A DNA stretch of 64,000 nt from Pseudodonghicola flavimaris (lineage in GTDB: Bacteria > Pseudomonadota > Alphaproteobacteria > Rhodobacterales > Rhodobacteraceae). The DNA lies in contig NZ_JASNJD010000003.1 in NCBI RefSeq assembly GCF_030164425.1, forward strand, positions 186,001 through 250,000. The letters are read 5' to 3'. Positions 1 to 8,610 of the stretch are shown piece after piece. The notes beneath the pieces are model-generated. The model saw only the letters and a program-made list of their open reading frames with translations. It made no database searches and was not told the DNA's origin. The position numbers and the translations under genes are program-made. The first letter of the stretch is position 1. Every line of letters begins with the position of its first letter.

Positions 1-904
1 CGGCCAGCGCTTCTTCCGGATCGAGCCCGCGCGGCAACCCGACCTCCATCAGCACGCACCACTCCGGCGCCTGATCGAAGGGCTGGCGCACCTCCGGCAG
101 GTTCTCCGCAAGGAAGGTCAGCCCCTGCCCGGCGATCAGTTCGAAGGCGCTCACCGCCTCGCCCAGCCGGGCATGCGCCAGCGACAACAGCGCGATCGCC
201 GCCTCCGGATCGGGCACCACGAAGATCGCCGTACCCTGCGCCGCCGGCTGCGGATACAGCTTCAGCGTCGCCGCGGTGATGATGCCCAGCGTGCCCTCGG
301 CACCGATCAGCAGGTCGCGCAGGTCATAGCCGGTGTTGTCCTTCCGCAGCCGCGACAGCCCGTGCCAGATCCTGCCGTCGGGCAACACCGCCTCGAGCCC
401 GAGACAGAGATCGCGGGCATTGCCATAGCGCAGCACCCCGGTGCCGCCGGCATTGGTCGACAGGTTGCCGCCGATCCGCGCCGTACCCTCCGCCGCCAGC
501 GACAGCGGAAACAGCCGTCCGGCCTCGCGCGCGGCCAGCTGCACCTCCGCCAGAATGGCGCCGGCCTCGGCGATCAGCACGTTTTCGGTGGGATAGACGC
601 CACGGATCGCATTCATCCGCTCCAGCGACACGATCAGCGGTGCCGGCCCCTCGGGGGCGATCTGGCCACCGACCAGCCCGGTTCCGCCGCCATAGGGCAC
701 CACTGGCACCCGCGCCGCCGCCGCCGCCGTCACCAGCGCCGAAACCTCGTCGACATCGCGCGGCAGCGCCAGCACCCCGCATTGCCCGGCCCAGCGGCCG
801 CGCGGTTCTTCCAGATAGCGGGGTTCGGGGCTGCGAAACACCGCTTCGGGCAGCGACTGGCGCAACCGGGCGGCAAAGGCATCATCGGCGGGATTGAGTG
901 TCAT
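1..904 (-). CDS. FAD-binding oxidase (D-2-hydroxyacid dehydrogenase/glycolate oxidase GlcD type), 3' end cut by window
   Basis: The first 301 residues of a flavin-dependent oxidase of the PCMH/VAO superfamily are visible; the C-terminal half runs off the window. The FAD-binding core is clear: the glycine-rich PYGGGTGLVGG stretch at about residues 70-80, GGNLSTNAGGTGVLRYGN at about 145-162 and GYDLRDLLIGAEGTLGI at about 192-208. These proteins oxidise D-2-hydroxyacids such as D-lactate, D-2-hydroxyglutarate or glycolate and pass electrons to quinone, ETF or a cytochrome. The substrate cannot be told from this half. The ATG at 904 (MTLNPADDAF) gives the usual N-terminus. The next gene on the strand is the MBL-fold gene, 42 bases upstream, so co-transcription is possible. 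Confidence 0.88.
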   Translation of the reverse strand, partial: MTLNPADDAFAARLRQSLPEAVFRSPEPRYLEEPRGRWAGQCGVLALPRDVDEVSALVTAAAAARVPVVPYGGGTGLVGGQIAPEGPAPLIVSLERMNAIRGVYPTENVLIAEAGAILAEVQLAAREAGRLFPLSLAAEGTARIGGNLSTNAGGTGVLRYGNARDLCLGLEAVLPDGRIWHGLSRLRKDNTGYDLRDLLIGAEGTLGIITAATLKLYPQPAAQGTAIFVVPDPEAAIALLSLAHARLGEAVSAFELIAGQGLTFLAENLPEVRQPFDQAPEWCVLMEVGLPRGLDPEEALA

Positions 905-946
905 GGCACAGTCCTGCCGCAAGCCCCTGCCGACGGCAAGAGCCGA

Positions 947-1759
947 TCATTCCTCAGCGCGCAGAAACCGCGGCTCCAGCACCAGCACGGTGGGGCGGTC
1001 CGGCAGGCTGCGCAGCGATACCTCCACCTCGGAGACCCCCGGCCGCATCACCGCGAAATGATCGCCGATCCGCTGCAGGAACCGCTCCAGACTATAGCCG
1101 CTGAACCAGTGCATCGGGATCACCAGCGACGACCGCAGACGCTCCACCACCGTGACCATCTCCTCCAGCCCCATGGTATAGCTGCCGTCGACCGGCACCA
1201 TCACCACGTCCAGCCGGCCCAGAGCCGCGAATTGCGCATCGTTGGGAATATGGTGCAGGTGCCCCAGATGGCCGACGCACAGCCCGGCCACCTCGAAGAC
1301 GAAGATCGAATTGCCGTCCGGCTCAACGCCGGAGAATTGCGAGCGGATATCGGTCGACACGTTGCGCACCAGCATCTCGCCCAGATCCAGGTGATGCTCC
1401 ACCCCCTCGCCGAATGGCCCCCAGCCCTTCAGCACATGCGGAATCGCCGGATCGGGGCTGGCGGTCCAATGGGTCTCATGCGCATGGTTCATCGTCACCA
1501 CATCCGGCACCAGCGGCGCCGCGCCCAGAAAGCCGGTGTAATCGGTCACCGCATTCAGCCCACCCGCGGTCTGGATCAGGAAACTCGCATGCGCGAGATA
1601 GCGCAGCCGGATGCTGTACTCTGGCACCGGCGCCTGCCAGGAGGCCTGCTGCACATAAGCGAGCCCCGGCGCCGCCCCGGCGATGGCGATGCAATGGCTC
1701 GGACGCCGTTCCTGCGCCTGCCCCGCGCCGGCCAGCAGCACCGCCGCCGCCAGCGCCAT
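947..1759 (-). CDS. MBL-fold metallohydrolase, probably exported
   Basis: A 270-residue protein with metallo-beta-lactamase fold signatures: NHAHETHW at about residues 91-98 (a variant of HxHxDH), GHLGHLHH at about 163-170, and IPMHWFSGYS near 214-223. The fold is used by hydrolases of the UlaG/lactonase group; I cannot name the substrate. The frame is open back to 1876, but the upstream part runs through dispersed repeat copy A (1770-1803), giving the junk peptide LRRGYLGPEKAG. I therefore prefer the ATG at 1759, whose product begins with a short hydrophobic leader (MALAAAVLLAGAGQAQ) ending in an AxA-like cleavage site. The protein would then be periplasmic. Metal ligands deviate from the textbook set, so activity is inferred. 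Confidence 0.8.
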   Translation of the reverse strand: MALAAAVLLAGAGQAQERRPSHCIAIAGAAPGLAYVQQASWQAPVPEYSIRLRYLAHASFLIQTAGGLNAVTDYTGFLGAAPLVPDVVTMNHAHETHWTASPDPAIPHVLKGWGPFGEGVEHHLDLGEMLVRNVSTDIRSQFSGVEPDGNSIFVFEVAGLCVGHLGHLHHIPNDAQFAALGRLDVVMVPVDGSYTMGLEEMVTVVERLRSSLVIPMHWFSGYSLERFLQRIGDHFAVMRPGVSEVEVSLRSLPDRPTVLVLEPRFLRAEE

Positions 1760-1769
1760 AAATCCGCCA

Positions 1770-1803
1770 GCTTTTTCCGGCCCCAAATATCCCCGCCGGA
1801 GGC
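1770..1803 (-). repeat. Dispersed 3'-end repeat, copy A (divergent)
   Basis: Read on the minus strand: GCCTCCGGCGGGGATATTTG, then GGGCCGGAAAAAGC. It matches the layout of copies B to E: a CTCCGGCGG-type block, then gAgTATTTggG, then a purine-rich GAgAAGAAG-type block. It lies about 150 bases 3' of the acetyltransferase gene in that gene's sense orientation, and just before the MBL gene. Confidence 0.7.
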
Positions 1804-1954
1804 ACGCGCCACAGGCGCGTCCAGCGCGCCCGGCGGCCGCCGAACGTGCAATGACTGTCGCAATCAGATGGCGCATCGCGGCCTCCCGCTCAGGTCCCAG
1901 CCCTGAAAAGGTAGCACGGCGCCGCCACCGGTCCAGCCCGGCGGGCGGCGCGGC

Positions 1955-2539
1955 TCAGCCGATGCCGGTCCGGCCGCGGCGATCGCTGCGCAGGCAGGCA
2001 TAGAGCACATGAGTGCGCCAGCGGCCGTGGATCTGCAAGTAGGATTGGGCGACGCCCTCGTATTTGAAACCGGCGCTTTCCAGCAACCCGCGCGAGGCAG
2101 CGTTCTCCGGCAGGCAGGCGGCCTCTATCCGGCTCAGGTCCAGCCGGGTGAAGGCATGATGCACCACCGCGCCGATGGCCTCGCGCATGAAGCCCTGACG
2201 CGCATAGACCTGCCCGGTCCAGTAGCCGAGCGTACCCATCTGCGCCGGCCCGCGGCGGATATTGTCCAGCGTGATCGCCCCCAGCAGCACCTGATCGACG
2301 CGGCGGAACAGGAACAGCGGCAGGGCCGATCCGTTGGAGACCGAGCGCTGCGCCCAGTAGACCCGGTTGGTAAAGGCCTTGCGGCTCAGGTGATCCTCGG
2401 CCCAGCTGGGCTCCCACGGGGTGAGAAAGTCGCGGCTCTCCACCCGCAGCGCGGTCCAGGCCCGAAAATCCGAATGGGTCGGCGGGCGCAGCGTCAGCCG
2501 CTCGGTCTCGATCTTCAGCTTGCGTTTCGCCAGCAGCAT
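1955..2539 (-). CDS. GNAT-family N-acetyltransferase (RimJ-like)
   Basis: A 194-residue member of the RimJ/RimL branch of GNAT acetyltransferases, which use acetyl-CoA to modify N-terminal alanine/serine of ribosomal or other proteins. Seen: the N-terminal ETERLTLRPPTHSDFRAW typical of the branch, the acetyl-CoA region around GYWTGQVYARQGFMREAI (about residues 105-122) and the C-terminal RIEAACLPENAASRGLLESAGF motif (about 136-157). It is the last gene of the ctaC to rimJ-like run, 19 bases after the M16 peptidase. The gene order thrC/M16 peptidase/GNAT recurs in Rhodobacterales from memory. The substrate is not known. Confidence 0.88.
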   Translation of the reverse strand: MLLAKRKLKIETERLTLRPPTHSDFRAWTALRVESRDFLTPWEPSWAEDHLSRKAFTNRVYWAQRSVSNGSALPLFLFRRVDQVLLGAITLDNIRRGPAQMGTLGYWTGQVYARQGFMREAIGAVVHHAFTRLDLSRIEAACLPENAASRGLLESAGFKYEGVAQSYLQIHGRWRTHVLYACLRSDRRGRTGIG

Positions 2540-2558
2540 CCTTGCAGCTCCCGGCGCG

Positions 2559-3821
2559 TCAGGCGGCGCGCCGCTGCTGCAGCTGATCCAGGCTCGGCGC
2601 CGCGTCGATCGGACCGTAAAGCGCCATGGCGACGGGCGCCCGCGCCGCCATGTCTTCGGCGAAATCGCGCACCGCGGCGGTGGTCACCGCATCGATCCGG
2701 GCGACGGTATCCTCCAGCGGCGGCACCCGGTCCCAGATCTGCACCAGCCGCGCCAGGCGCTCGGCCCGGTTCGACGGGCTTTCCAGCCCCATCAGCATGC
2801 CCGCCTTCATCTGCGCCCGCGCCCGGGCGATCTCCGCCTCGCTCATGTCCTCGGCGGCGCGCTTCATCTCGTCGATGGTGATCTCGGCCAGCTCGCCGAT
2901 CTGTCCGGCCGAGGTGCCCGCATAGATCGTGGTGCTGCCGGTATCGGCATAGGCGCCGGCCTGGGCGAAGATGGTATAGCACAGCCCGCGCAGCTCGCGG
3001 ATTTCCTGAAACAGCCGCGAGGACATGCCGCCACCCAAGGCGCTGGAATAGATCTGCGCGGTATAGATGGCATCGTCGCGATAGCCCGGGCTTTCCAGGG
3101 CCAGCGCGAAATGCGCCTGCTCCAGAGGTTTTGCCTTGCGGTATTCACCGCCGGTGAAGCGCGCCGGTTCCACCGGGCTGGCCGGTCCCGGTTCGAGATG
3201 CCCGAAGAGCGTCTCGGCCAGTTTCACCAGCGCGTCGTGATCGACCGCGCCCGCCGCCGACAGGATCATCTGCCCGGGACGATAATGTTCGGTCACAAAG
3301 CTGGCCAGATCGGCGCGGGAAAAGGCGCTGACCCGCTCGCTCGGGCCCAGAATGGTGCGGCCCAGCGGTTGATCGCGATAGCTGGCCTCCTGCAGCCAGT
3401 CGAAGATCACGTCGTCCGGCGTGTCATAGGCCTGGCCGATCTCCTGCAGGATGACACCGCGCTCAACTTCGATCTCCTTCGGGTCGAACACCGGGTTCAG
3501 CACGATATCGGCGATCACATCCAGCGCCAGCGGCACGTCGGCCTCCAGCACCCGGGCGTAATAGGCCGTCACCTCGCGCGAGGTATAGGCGTTGATATAG
3601 CCGCCCACGTCCTCGATGGTTTCGGCGATCTCGAGCGCGCTGCGGGTCCTGGTTCCCTTGAACGCCATATGTTCGAGGAAATGCGCGATCCCGTTCTGCT
3701 CGATCCGCTCGTGCCGCCCGCCGGCGGTGACCCAGATGCCGATGGCCGCCGACTGCAGCCCCGGCATCCGTTCGCTGACGATCCGGAACCCGTTGGCCAA
3801 TTGGTCCTGCTGAACGCTCAC
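2559..3821 (-). CDS. M16 family zinc peptidase (mitochondrial-processing-peptidase-like)
   Basis: A 420-residue M16B peptidase. The inverted zinc motif HFLEH is at residues 47-51, with the distal glutamate region EIEVERGVILQEI near 116-128. Length and the two-domain M16 layout (N-terminal catalytic half; C-terminal half around GGGMSSRLFQEIRELRGLCY, about 234-254) fit the bacterial PqqL/MPP-like family. These degrade or process peptides; the bacterial role is poorly defined. The start codon overlaps the thrC stop by four bases (ATGA), so the two are translationally coupled. Confidence 0.92.
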   Translation of the reverse strand: MSVQQDQLANGFRIVSERMPGLQSAAIGIWVTAGGRHERIEQNGIAHFLEHMAFKGTRTRSALEIAETIEDVGGYINAYTSREVTAYYARVLEADVPLALDVIADIVLNPVFDPKEIEVERGVILQEIGQAYDTPDDVIFDWLQEASYRDQPLGRTILGPSERVSAFSRADLASFVTEHYRPGQMILSAAGAVDHDALVKLAETLFGHLEPGPASPVEPARFTGGEYRKAKPLEQAHFALALESPGYRDDAIYTAQIYSSALGGGMSSRLFQEIRELRGLCYTIFAQAGAYADTGSTTIYAGTSAGQIGELAEITIDEMKRAAEDMSEAEIARARAQMKAGMLMGLESPSNRAERLARLVQIWDRVPPLEDTVARIDAVTTAAVRDFAEDMAARAPVAMALYGPIDAAPSLDQLQQRRAA

Positions 3822-5206
3822 CTTGCGATATGTCCTTTGATGTGATCCTCGATGGCGGCCAGATCGTTGGCGATCCGCGTCACCCGTTCCGACCTGTCAT
3901 ACAGATCCGCCATGCGCGGGGGAAGAGGCGGACGAATGCCGCTGGCCTTCTCGACCGCGTCGGGGAATTTCGCCGGATGCGCGGTGGCCAGCGTGATCAT
4001 CGGGGTGCCAGCCACCCGGGTCTCTTCCGCCACTTTCACGCCGACGGCGGAATGCGGGCAGAGCAGCTCACCGCTCGACGCCAGCGTCGCCTGGATGGTG
4101 GCCAGCGTCTCCTCTTCCGACACCCGGCCGGAGGAGAAGGTCTCATTCAGCGCCTGCAGCGCCCCTTGGCTGACGGTGAAGCCGCCCGATTTCAGCTCCT
4201 CCATCAGCTGGGCGACGGCCCCGCTGTCGCGGTCATAAGCGTAATAGAGCGCGCGTTCGAAGTTCGAGCTGACCTGGATGTCCATCGACGGGCTGATCGA
4301 GGGGATCGTCTCGCCCTTGAAATAGCCTTGCCCCGACAGGCAGCGGTGCAGAATGTCGTTCTGGTTGGTTGCCACCACCAGCCGGTCGATCGGCAGCCCC
4401 ATCTGCTTGGCGATGAAGCCCGCGAAGATATCGCCGAAATTGCCGGTGGGGACAGTGAAGCTGACCTTGCGGTGCGGTGCTCCCAGCGCCACGGCGGAGG
4501 TGAAGTAATAGACCACCTGCGCCAGTACCCGCGCCCAGTTGATCGAGTTCACACCCGCCAGCTTGACGCCGTCGCGGAAGTCGAAATCGTTGAACATATC
4601 CTTCAGCCGCGCCTGGCAATCGTCGAAATCGCCCTCCAGCGCCAGCGCGTGGACATTGGCATCGGCCGGCGTGGTCATCTGCCGGCGCTGCACCTCGCTG
4701 ACCCGGCCATGCGGGAAGAGGATGAAGACATCGACGTTCTCCAGCCCGCGGAACGCCTCGATCGCGGCCGACCCGGTATCGCCCGAGGTGGCGCCGACGA
4801 TGGTCACCCGCTCGCCGCGCCGCTTCAGCGCGACCTCGAACAGCTGGCCGATCAGTTGCATGGCGAAATCCTTGAAGGCCAGCGTCGGGCCGTGGAACAG
4901 CTCCAGCAGGAAATGGCCCGGGGCCAGTTCGACCAGCGGCGCACGGGCGGCATGGCCGAAGCCGGCATAGGCCCTGGCGATGATCTCGCGGAATTCGCCG
5001 TCGGTGAAACTGTCACCGATGAAGGGGCGCATCACCCGGAAGGCGACCTCCTCATAGCTCTGCCCCTCGAAGGCGGCGATCTCCTCGGGGGTCAGCGTCG
5101 GGATGGTGTCGGGCAGGTAGAGGCCGCCGTCGCGGGCCAGCCCGGTCAGCATCGCCTCCTCAAAGGACAGCACGGGCGCCTGCCCGCGGGTCGAGACATA
5201 TTTCAT
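3818..5206 (-). CDS. thrC: threonine synthase
   Basis: A 462-residue PLP-dependent threonine synthase that converts O-phospho-L-homoserine to threonine. The PLP lysine is K112 in HGPTLAFKDFAMQ; the phosphate-binding SGDTGSAAIEAF follows at about 155-166. The N-terminal MKYVSTRGQAPVLSFEEAMLTGLARDGGLY (given here only as a landmark for the family) is split by function: the strand MKYVSTRG and the loop LARDGGLYLP are both typical. It sits between surf1 and the M16 peptidase with four-base overlaps on both sides, so it is expressed with the oxidase assembly genes in spite of its unrelated function. Confidence 0.95.
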   Translation of the reverse strand: MKYVSTRGQAPVLSFEEAMLTGLARDGGLYLPDTIPTLTPEEIAAFEGQSYEEVAFRVMRPFIGDSFTDGEFREIIARAYAGFGHAARAPLVELAPGHFLLELFHGPTLAFKDFAMQLIGQLFEVALKRRGERVTIVGATSGDTGSAAIEAFRGLENVDVFILFPHGRVSEVQRRQMTTPADANVHALALEGDFDDCQARLKDMFNDFDFRDGVKLAGVNSINWARVLAQVVYYFTSAVALGAPHRKVSFTVPTGNFGDIFAGFIAKQMGLPIDRLVVATNQNDILHRCLSGQGYFKGETIPSISPSMDIQVSSNFERALYYAYDRDSGAVAQLMEELKSGGFTVSQGALQALNETFSSGRVSEEETLATIQATLASSGELLCPHSAVGVKVAEETRVAGTPMITLATAHPAKFPDAVEKASGIRPPLPPRMADLYDRSERVTRIANDLAAIEDHIKGHIAR

Positions 5207-5883
5207 TCTTTGCTACTCCGCGATCGGGCGCGCGTGCGCCACAGAAAGTAAAGGGTCATCACCGCCCAGATCAGCGCCAAACCATACCAGGTCACCGCGT
5301 ATTGCAAGTGATCGTTGGGGATGCCGACGGTATCGACCGGCAGCGGCAGCACGCCGGGATCGGTTTCCGACCGGGCGATCAGCAGGACCGGTTCGGTCCT
5401 CAGCGCGGCGGCCATGCGCGGCACGTCGCGAGCGAACCAGATATTGGCGGCCGTATCGGGCTCCGGGGTGAAGCTGTCGACCTCGTCGGGCCAGTGCAGA
5501 TTGCCGGTCACCGTCATCGCACCGATGCCACGGGCGGCCGATTTGTCGACGGTGGGGATGAAGCCGCGGTCGATCATGATCCGGCGGCCGGTCTCGGTGA
5601 CGAAGGGGGCGATCAGCCGGTAGCCGGCGCCGAGGTCCTTGGTCGAGATCAGCACGTCGAGCTCTCCGGGCTCCATCGTGCCGGCGACGGTCACCGGCAG
5701 ATAACGGTCAGCCTCCGGGTCAGGGGTGGCGGGCAGCGGCTCCGGCGCCGCGGCGATCCGCGTCTCGATCTCGGCCAGCACCGCCTCTTTCCAGGCCAGA
5801 CGCCGCACCTGCCAGTTTCCCAGCGCCACGAGGATCGCGGTGCCGGCAATGCCGAAGATCAGCAGAAACAGGAGGCGGCGCAT
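5203..5883 (-). CDS. surf1: SURF1 family cytochrome c oxidase assembly protein
   Basis: A 226-residue SURF1 protein, which helps to insert heme a into subunit I of aa3-type oxidase at the cytoplasmic membrane. The layout is diagnostic: one N-terminal membrane segment (about residues 4-22), a periplasmic domain with GNWQVRRLAWKEAVLAEI at about 22-39 and IMIDRGFIP near 98-106, and a C-terminal membrane segment ending WAVMTLYFLWRTR (about 205-217). It is 95 bases downstream of ctaE, and its stop overlaps the thrC start. A strong hairpin lies in the ctaE-surf1 gap. Confidence 0.93.
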   Translation of the reverse strand: MRRLLFLLIFGIAGTAILVALGNWQVRRLAWKEAVLAEIETRIAAAPEPLPATPDPEADRYLPVTVAGTMEPGELDVLISTKDLGAGYRLIAPFVTETGRRIMIDRGFIPTVDKSAARGIGAMTVTGNLHWPDEVDSFTPEPDTAANIWFARDVPRMAAALRTEPVLLIARSETDPGVLPLPVDTVGIPNDHLQYAVTWYGLALIWAVMTLYFLWRTRARSRSSKE

Positions 5884-5907
5884 GAAAGGCTCCGGTGCGA
5901 CGACAAA

Positions 5908-5930
5908 CGCGCAGGGAAAGACCCTGCGCG
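5908..5930 (-). terminator. Intercistronic hairpin between ctaE and surf1
   Basis: Perfect nine-base stem CGCGCAGGG/CCCTGCGCG with loop TCTTT on the transcript strand, followed by TTTGTCG. The run of T is short, so it is more likely a partial terminator or an mRNA processing/stability element that lowers surf1-thrC-M16 expression relative to ctaE. Confidence 0.5.
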
Positions 5931-5978
5931 CGTCGCTTTACCTAGGGTGGGGGCGGGGGTGCAACCGCAAACCCGCGA

Positions 5979-6794
5979 TCAGGACAGGCCCGAGGTGCCC
6001 CAGATGTAGACGGCGAAGAACAGGAACAGCCAGACCACATCGACGAAGTGCCAGTACCAGGCCGCCGCTTCGAAGCCGACATGCTGTTCGGGGGTGAAGT
6101 CGCCCTTCATCGCCCGGATCAGGCAGACCAGCAGGAACAGCGTGCCGATGATGACGTGGAACCCGTGGAAGCCGGTGGCCATGAAGAAGTTGGAATAGAA
6201 CTGGTCACCGCCGAATTCCCAGCCGTCGTGGGTGAGCAGGATGAAATATTCATAGCCCTGCAGCCCGGTGAAGGCGACGCCCAGCACGATGGCGATGGCC
6301 AGCCCCTGGATCAGCCCCTTGCGGTCGTTGCCATGCACCAGCGCATGGTGCGCCCAGGTCACCGCGCAGCCCGACAGCAGCAGCACCACCGTGTTGATCA
6401 GCGGCAGATGGAACGGATCGACCGCGTGGATATGCGGCGCCACATATTCGGTGCCGAAATAATCCTGCATCGGATAGATGGCGTGTTTGAAGAAGGACCA
6501 GAACCAGGCGAAGAAGAACATCACCTCGGACATGATGAAGAGGATGAAGCCATAGCGCAGGCCGATCCGCACCACCGGGGTGTGATCGCCGACACGGGCC
6601 TCTGCCACCACTTCGGACCACCAGCCGTACATCACATAGAGCACGACGACGAGCCCGGCCCAGAACAGGAAGGCGGTGACGCCGTGCATCCACAGCACCG
6701 CCCCGAACAGCATGGCAAAGCCGCCAACCGCGGCCAGAAGCGGCCAGGGCGATGGGTTGATGATATGGTAGTCGTGGTTTTTCGCGTGTGCCAT
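5979..6794 (-). CDS. ctaE: cytochrome c oxidase subunit III
   Basis: A 271-residue, seven-helix subunit III of aa3-type cytochrome c oxidase. Recognised by the N-terminal [38 protein letters not shown] at about 77-96 and [20 protein letters not shown] at about 247-266. It is in the inner membrane and stabilises the catalytic core. It follows ctaG by 22 bases. Subunit I (ctaD) is not in this window, as is usual for Rhodobacter/Paracoccus-type genomes, where it is encoded elsewhere. Confidence 0.97.
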   Translation of the reverse strand: MAHAKNHDYHIINPSPWPLLAAVGGFAMLFGAVLWMHGVTAFLFWAGLVVVLYVMYGWWSEVVAEARVGDHTPVVRIGLRYGFILFIMSEVMFFFAWFWSFFKHAIYPMQDYFGTEYVAPHIHAVDPFHLPLINTVVLLLSGCAVTWAHHALVHGNDRKGLIQGLAIAIVLGVAFTGLQGYEYFILLTHDGWEFGGDQFYSNFFMATGFHGFHVIIGTLFLLVCLIRAMKGDFTPEQHVGFEAAAWYWHFVDVVWLFLFFAVYIWGTSGLS

Positions 6795-6816
6795 GAACTC
6801 TCCCTCACCTTGTTCC

Positions 6817-7395
6817 TTAATTCAGGTTGGTGTCTCTGTCCTGATCGAGGGCGGCATACCCCTCGGGCAGGTCGATTTCGTAAAATGTATAGGACAGCGT
6901 GATCGTGTGAACGAATTTCGCTTCCGGATCGTCGACGATGGCGGGGTCGACGTAAAAGGTCACCGGCATCTCGACCCGCTCGCCCGGCTGCAAGATCTGC
7001 TCGGTGAAACAGAAACAGGCGATCTTGTCGAAATAGCTGCCGGCCGAATAGGGCGCGACGTTATACGAGGCCTGGCCGGCGATCGGACGGTCGGTCGGGT
7101 TATAGGCCTCGTAGAAGGCCAGCCCGGTTTCGCCGATCCTAAGCGTCACCTCCTGCTGCAGCGGCTTGAAGCTCCAGGGCATGCCACGCTCTTTCGAGGC
7201 GTCGAAGCGGATCTTGATCTCGCGGTCCAGGATCACGTCCGACCCGGCGGTCGCCACATTGGTCTCGCCGCCATAGCCGGTGACCCGGCAGAACCAGTTG
7301 TAGGCCGGCACCGCCGCCCAGGCGAGCGCTCCCATGACCAGCACCACGCCCACCAGCTGTAGCACCGTGCGCTTGACCGCGGATTGTTCCGACAT
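6817..7395 (-). CDS. ctaG: cytochrome c oxidase assembly protein CtaG/Cox11
   Basis: A 192-residue Cox11-type copper chaperone that delivers CuB to oxidase subunit I. It has one N-terminal membrane helix (about residues 11-29) and a periplasmic domain with the copper-binding CFCF (C127, C129 counted from the start chosen here) inside [13 protein letters not shown]. The frame opens at an ATG at 7437 that overlaps the preceding small gene's stop, but the ATG at 7395 ([11 protein letters not shown]) has a good ribosome-binding site (GGGAGGAAG) and gives a normal N-terminus, so I start there. Confidence 0.94.
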   Translation of the reverse strand: MSEQSAVKRTVLQLVGVVLVMGALAWAAVPAYNWFCRVTGYGGETNVATAGSDVILDREIKIRFDASKERGMPWSFKPLQQEVTLRIGETGLAFYEAYNPTDRPIAGQASYNVAPYSAGSYFDKIACFCFTEQILQPGERVEMPVTFYVDPAIVDDPEAKFVHTITLSYTFYEIDLPEGYAALDQDRDTNLN

Positions 7396-7436
7396 GTCTG
7401 CCTTCCTCCCTTCGTTCGGCTCCTCCCCCCGTTGCA

Positions 7437-7616
7437 TCAGCCTCCCGATCCTCCCTGAGAGGCAGACGATGCGCCGGGGCGCTCGAAATCGCCGCGCTGC
7501 ACCTTGGCCACCGTCAGCCCGAAGACGATGGCGACGAAGGCGGCCAGCACCAGCCCGACCCCCAGATTGCGGCCGAAGCGGCGGCGGTGCAGTTCATGGG
7601 TGGGGCGCAGGCTCAT
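7437..7616 (-). CDS. small single-pass membrane protein of the cta operon
   Basis: A 59-codon gene that fits exactly between ctaB and ctaG: its ATG is one base after the ctaB stop, and its TGA shares a base with an ATG at 7437. The product starts [20 protein letters not shown], has one hydrophobic helix (about residues 19-35, [18 protein letters not shown]) and a short polar tail ending GGSGG. Small one-helix proteins at this position are common in alphaproteobacterial cta operons and are often annotated as oxidase-assembly or CoxF-like. Function is inferred only from position. Confidence 0.8.
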   Translation of the reverse strand: MSLRPTHELHRRRFGRNLGVGLVLAAFVAIVFGLTVAKVQRGDFERPGASSASQGGSGG

Positions 7617-7617
7617 C

Positions 7618-8559
7618 TCACCACCCCCCGAGCCCGTAGGACTTCAACACCGCCTCGGCGAGAATCGCGCCGAAATGGAGGAAGAGGTAGAGCAGCGACA
7701 GTTTGAAAAAACCGCGCTCGATCTTGAAGTTATCGGCCTCGCTGGCGGCCTCGTCCCGGCCGCGGATGCGCCAGGCACCGCGCAGGAACAAGAGGTTCAG
7801 CACCGCCGAGACGGTCAGATAGACCGGGCCACCGATGCCGGAGAAGGCCGCGCCCAGCGAGAACACCGCCAGCAGAACGGTATAGACCAGGATATGGGTG
7901 CGGGTGGCACGGCGGCCGTGGGTCACCGTCAGCATCGGCACGCCGGCATCGTCGTAATCCGAGCGCATGAACAGCGCCAGCGCCCAGAAATGCGGCGGCG
8001 TCCACAGGAAGGTCAGCGCGAACATCAGCCAGGGTTCGACCGACATCGATCCGGTCGCGGCGATCCAGCCGATCACCGGCGGGAAGGCACCGGCGGCGCC
8101 GCCGATGACGATGTTCTGCGGCGTCGAGCGCTTCAGCCACATGGTGTAGATCACCACGTAGAAGAAGATGGTGAAGGCCAGGAAGGCGCCGGCAAAGATA
8201 TTGGTCGCCAGCGCCAGCATGATGACCGACAGGCCCGACAGGGCCAGCCCCAGGTGCAGCGCCTCGCCACGATCGACCCGGCCGGCGGGGATCGGCCGGC
8301 CCCTGGTGCGTTTCATCACCTGGTCGATATCGGCGTCCCACCACATGTTCAGCGCGCCGGAGGCGCCGCCGCCAACCGCGATGAAGAGAATCGCGCAGAA
8401 GCCCACGATGGGATGGACAGGAGCTGGTGCGGCCAGAAGCCCCACCAGCGCGGTGAACACCACCAGCGACATCACCCGCGGCTTCAGCAGGGCGAAATAA
8501 TCGCCGAATCCTGCCTCGGTCTCCCGCGGGGTGCTGGCGTTGATGCTCGCATCGGTCAT
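7618..8559 (-). CDS. ctaB: protoheme IX farnesyltransferase (heme O synthase)
   Basis: A 313-residue UbiA-family membrane prenyltransferase that adds a farnesyl group to heme b to give heme O, the precursor of heme a. The signature is the aspartate-rich [19 protein letters not shown] near residues 78-96, where the Asp cluster binds magnesium-diphosphate; a polar loop follows it (RPIPAGRV). Multiple hydrophobic segments fill the rest. It lies 51 bases after ctaC, with a hairpin in the gap. Confidence 0.96.
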   Translation of the reverse strand: MTDASINASTPRETEAGFGDYFALLKPRVMSLVVFTALVGLLAAPAPVHPIVGFCAILFIAVGGGASGALNMWWDADIDQVMKRTRGRPIPAGRVDRGEALHLGLALSGLSVIMLALATNIFAGAFLAFTIFFYVVIYTMWLKRSTPQNIVIGGAAGAFPPVIGWIAATGSMSVEPWLMFALTFLWTPPHFWALALFMRSDYDDAGVPMLTVTHGRRATRTHILVYTVLLAVFSLGAAFSGIGGPVYLTVSAVLNLLFLRGAWRIRGRDEAASEADNFKIERGFFKLSLLYLFLHFGAILAEAVLKSYGLGGW

Positions 8560-8580
8560 TTACGTACGTACTCCGGAACG

Positions 8581-8599
8581 GGCGGGTCGGGGACCCGCC
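8581..8599 (-). promoter_or_regulatory. Intercistronic hairpin between ctaC and ctaB
   Basis: Perfect eight-base stem GGCGGGTC/GACCCGCC with a three-base loop, 12 bases 3' of the ctaC stop. There is no T run. It probably protects the ctaC message end or sets the ctaC:ctaB ratio. A TACGTACGTA palindrome follows just before the ctaB start. Confidence 0.5.
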
Positions 8600-8610
8600 G
8601 CAACCCTTTC

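Noticed and set aside
173-1906. 577-codon plus-strand open frame opposite the oxidase and MBL genes
   Set aside because: Arg/Gln/His-rich shadow frame with no domain; the minus-strand genes have recognisable active-site motifs.
8560-8573. TACGTACGTA palindrome before ctaB
   Set aside because: Short and inside an operon gap; without a second site it is not evidence of an operator, so I only mention it with the hairpin.
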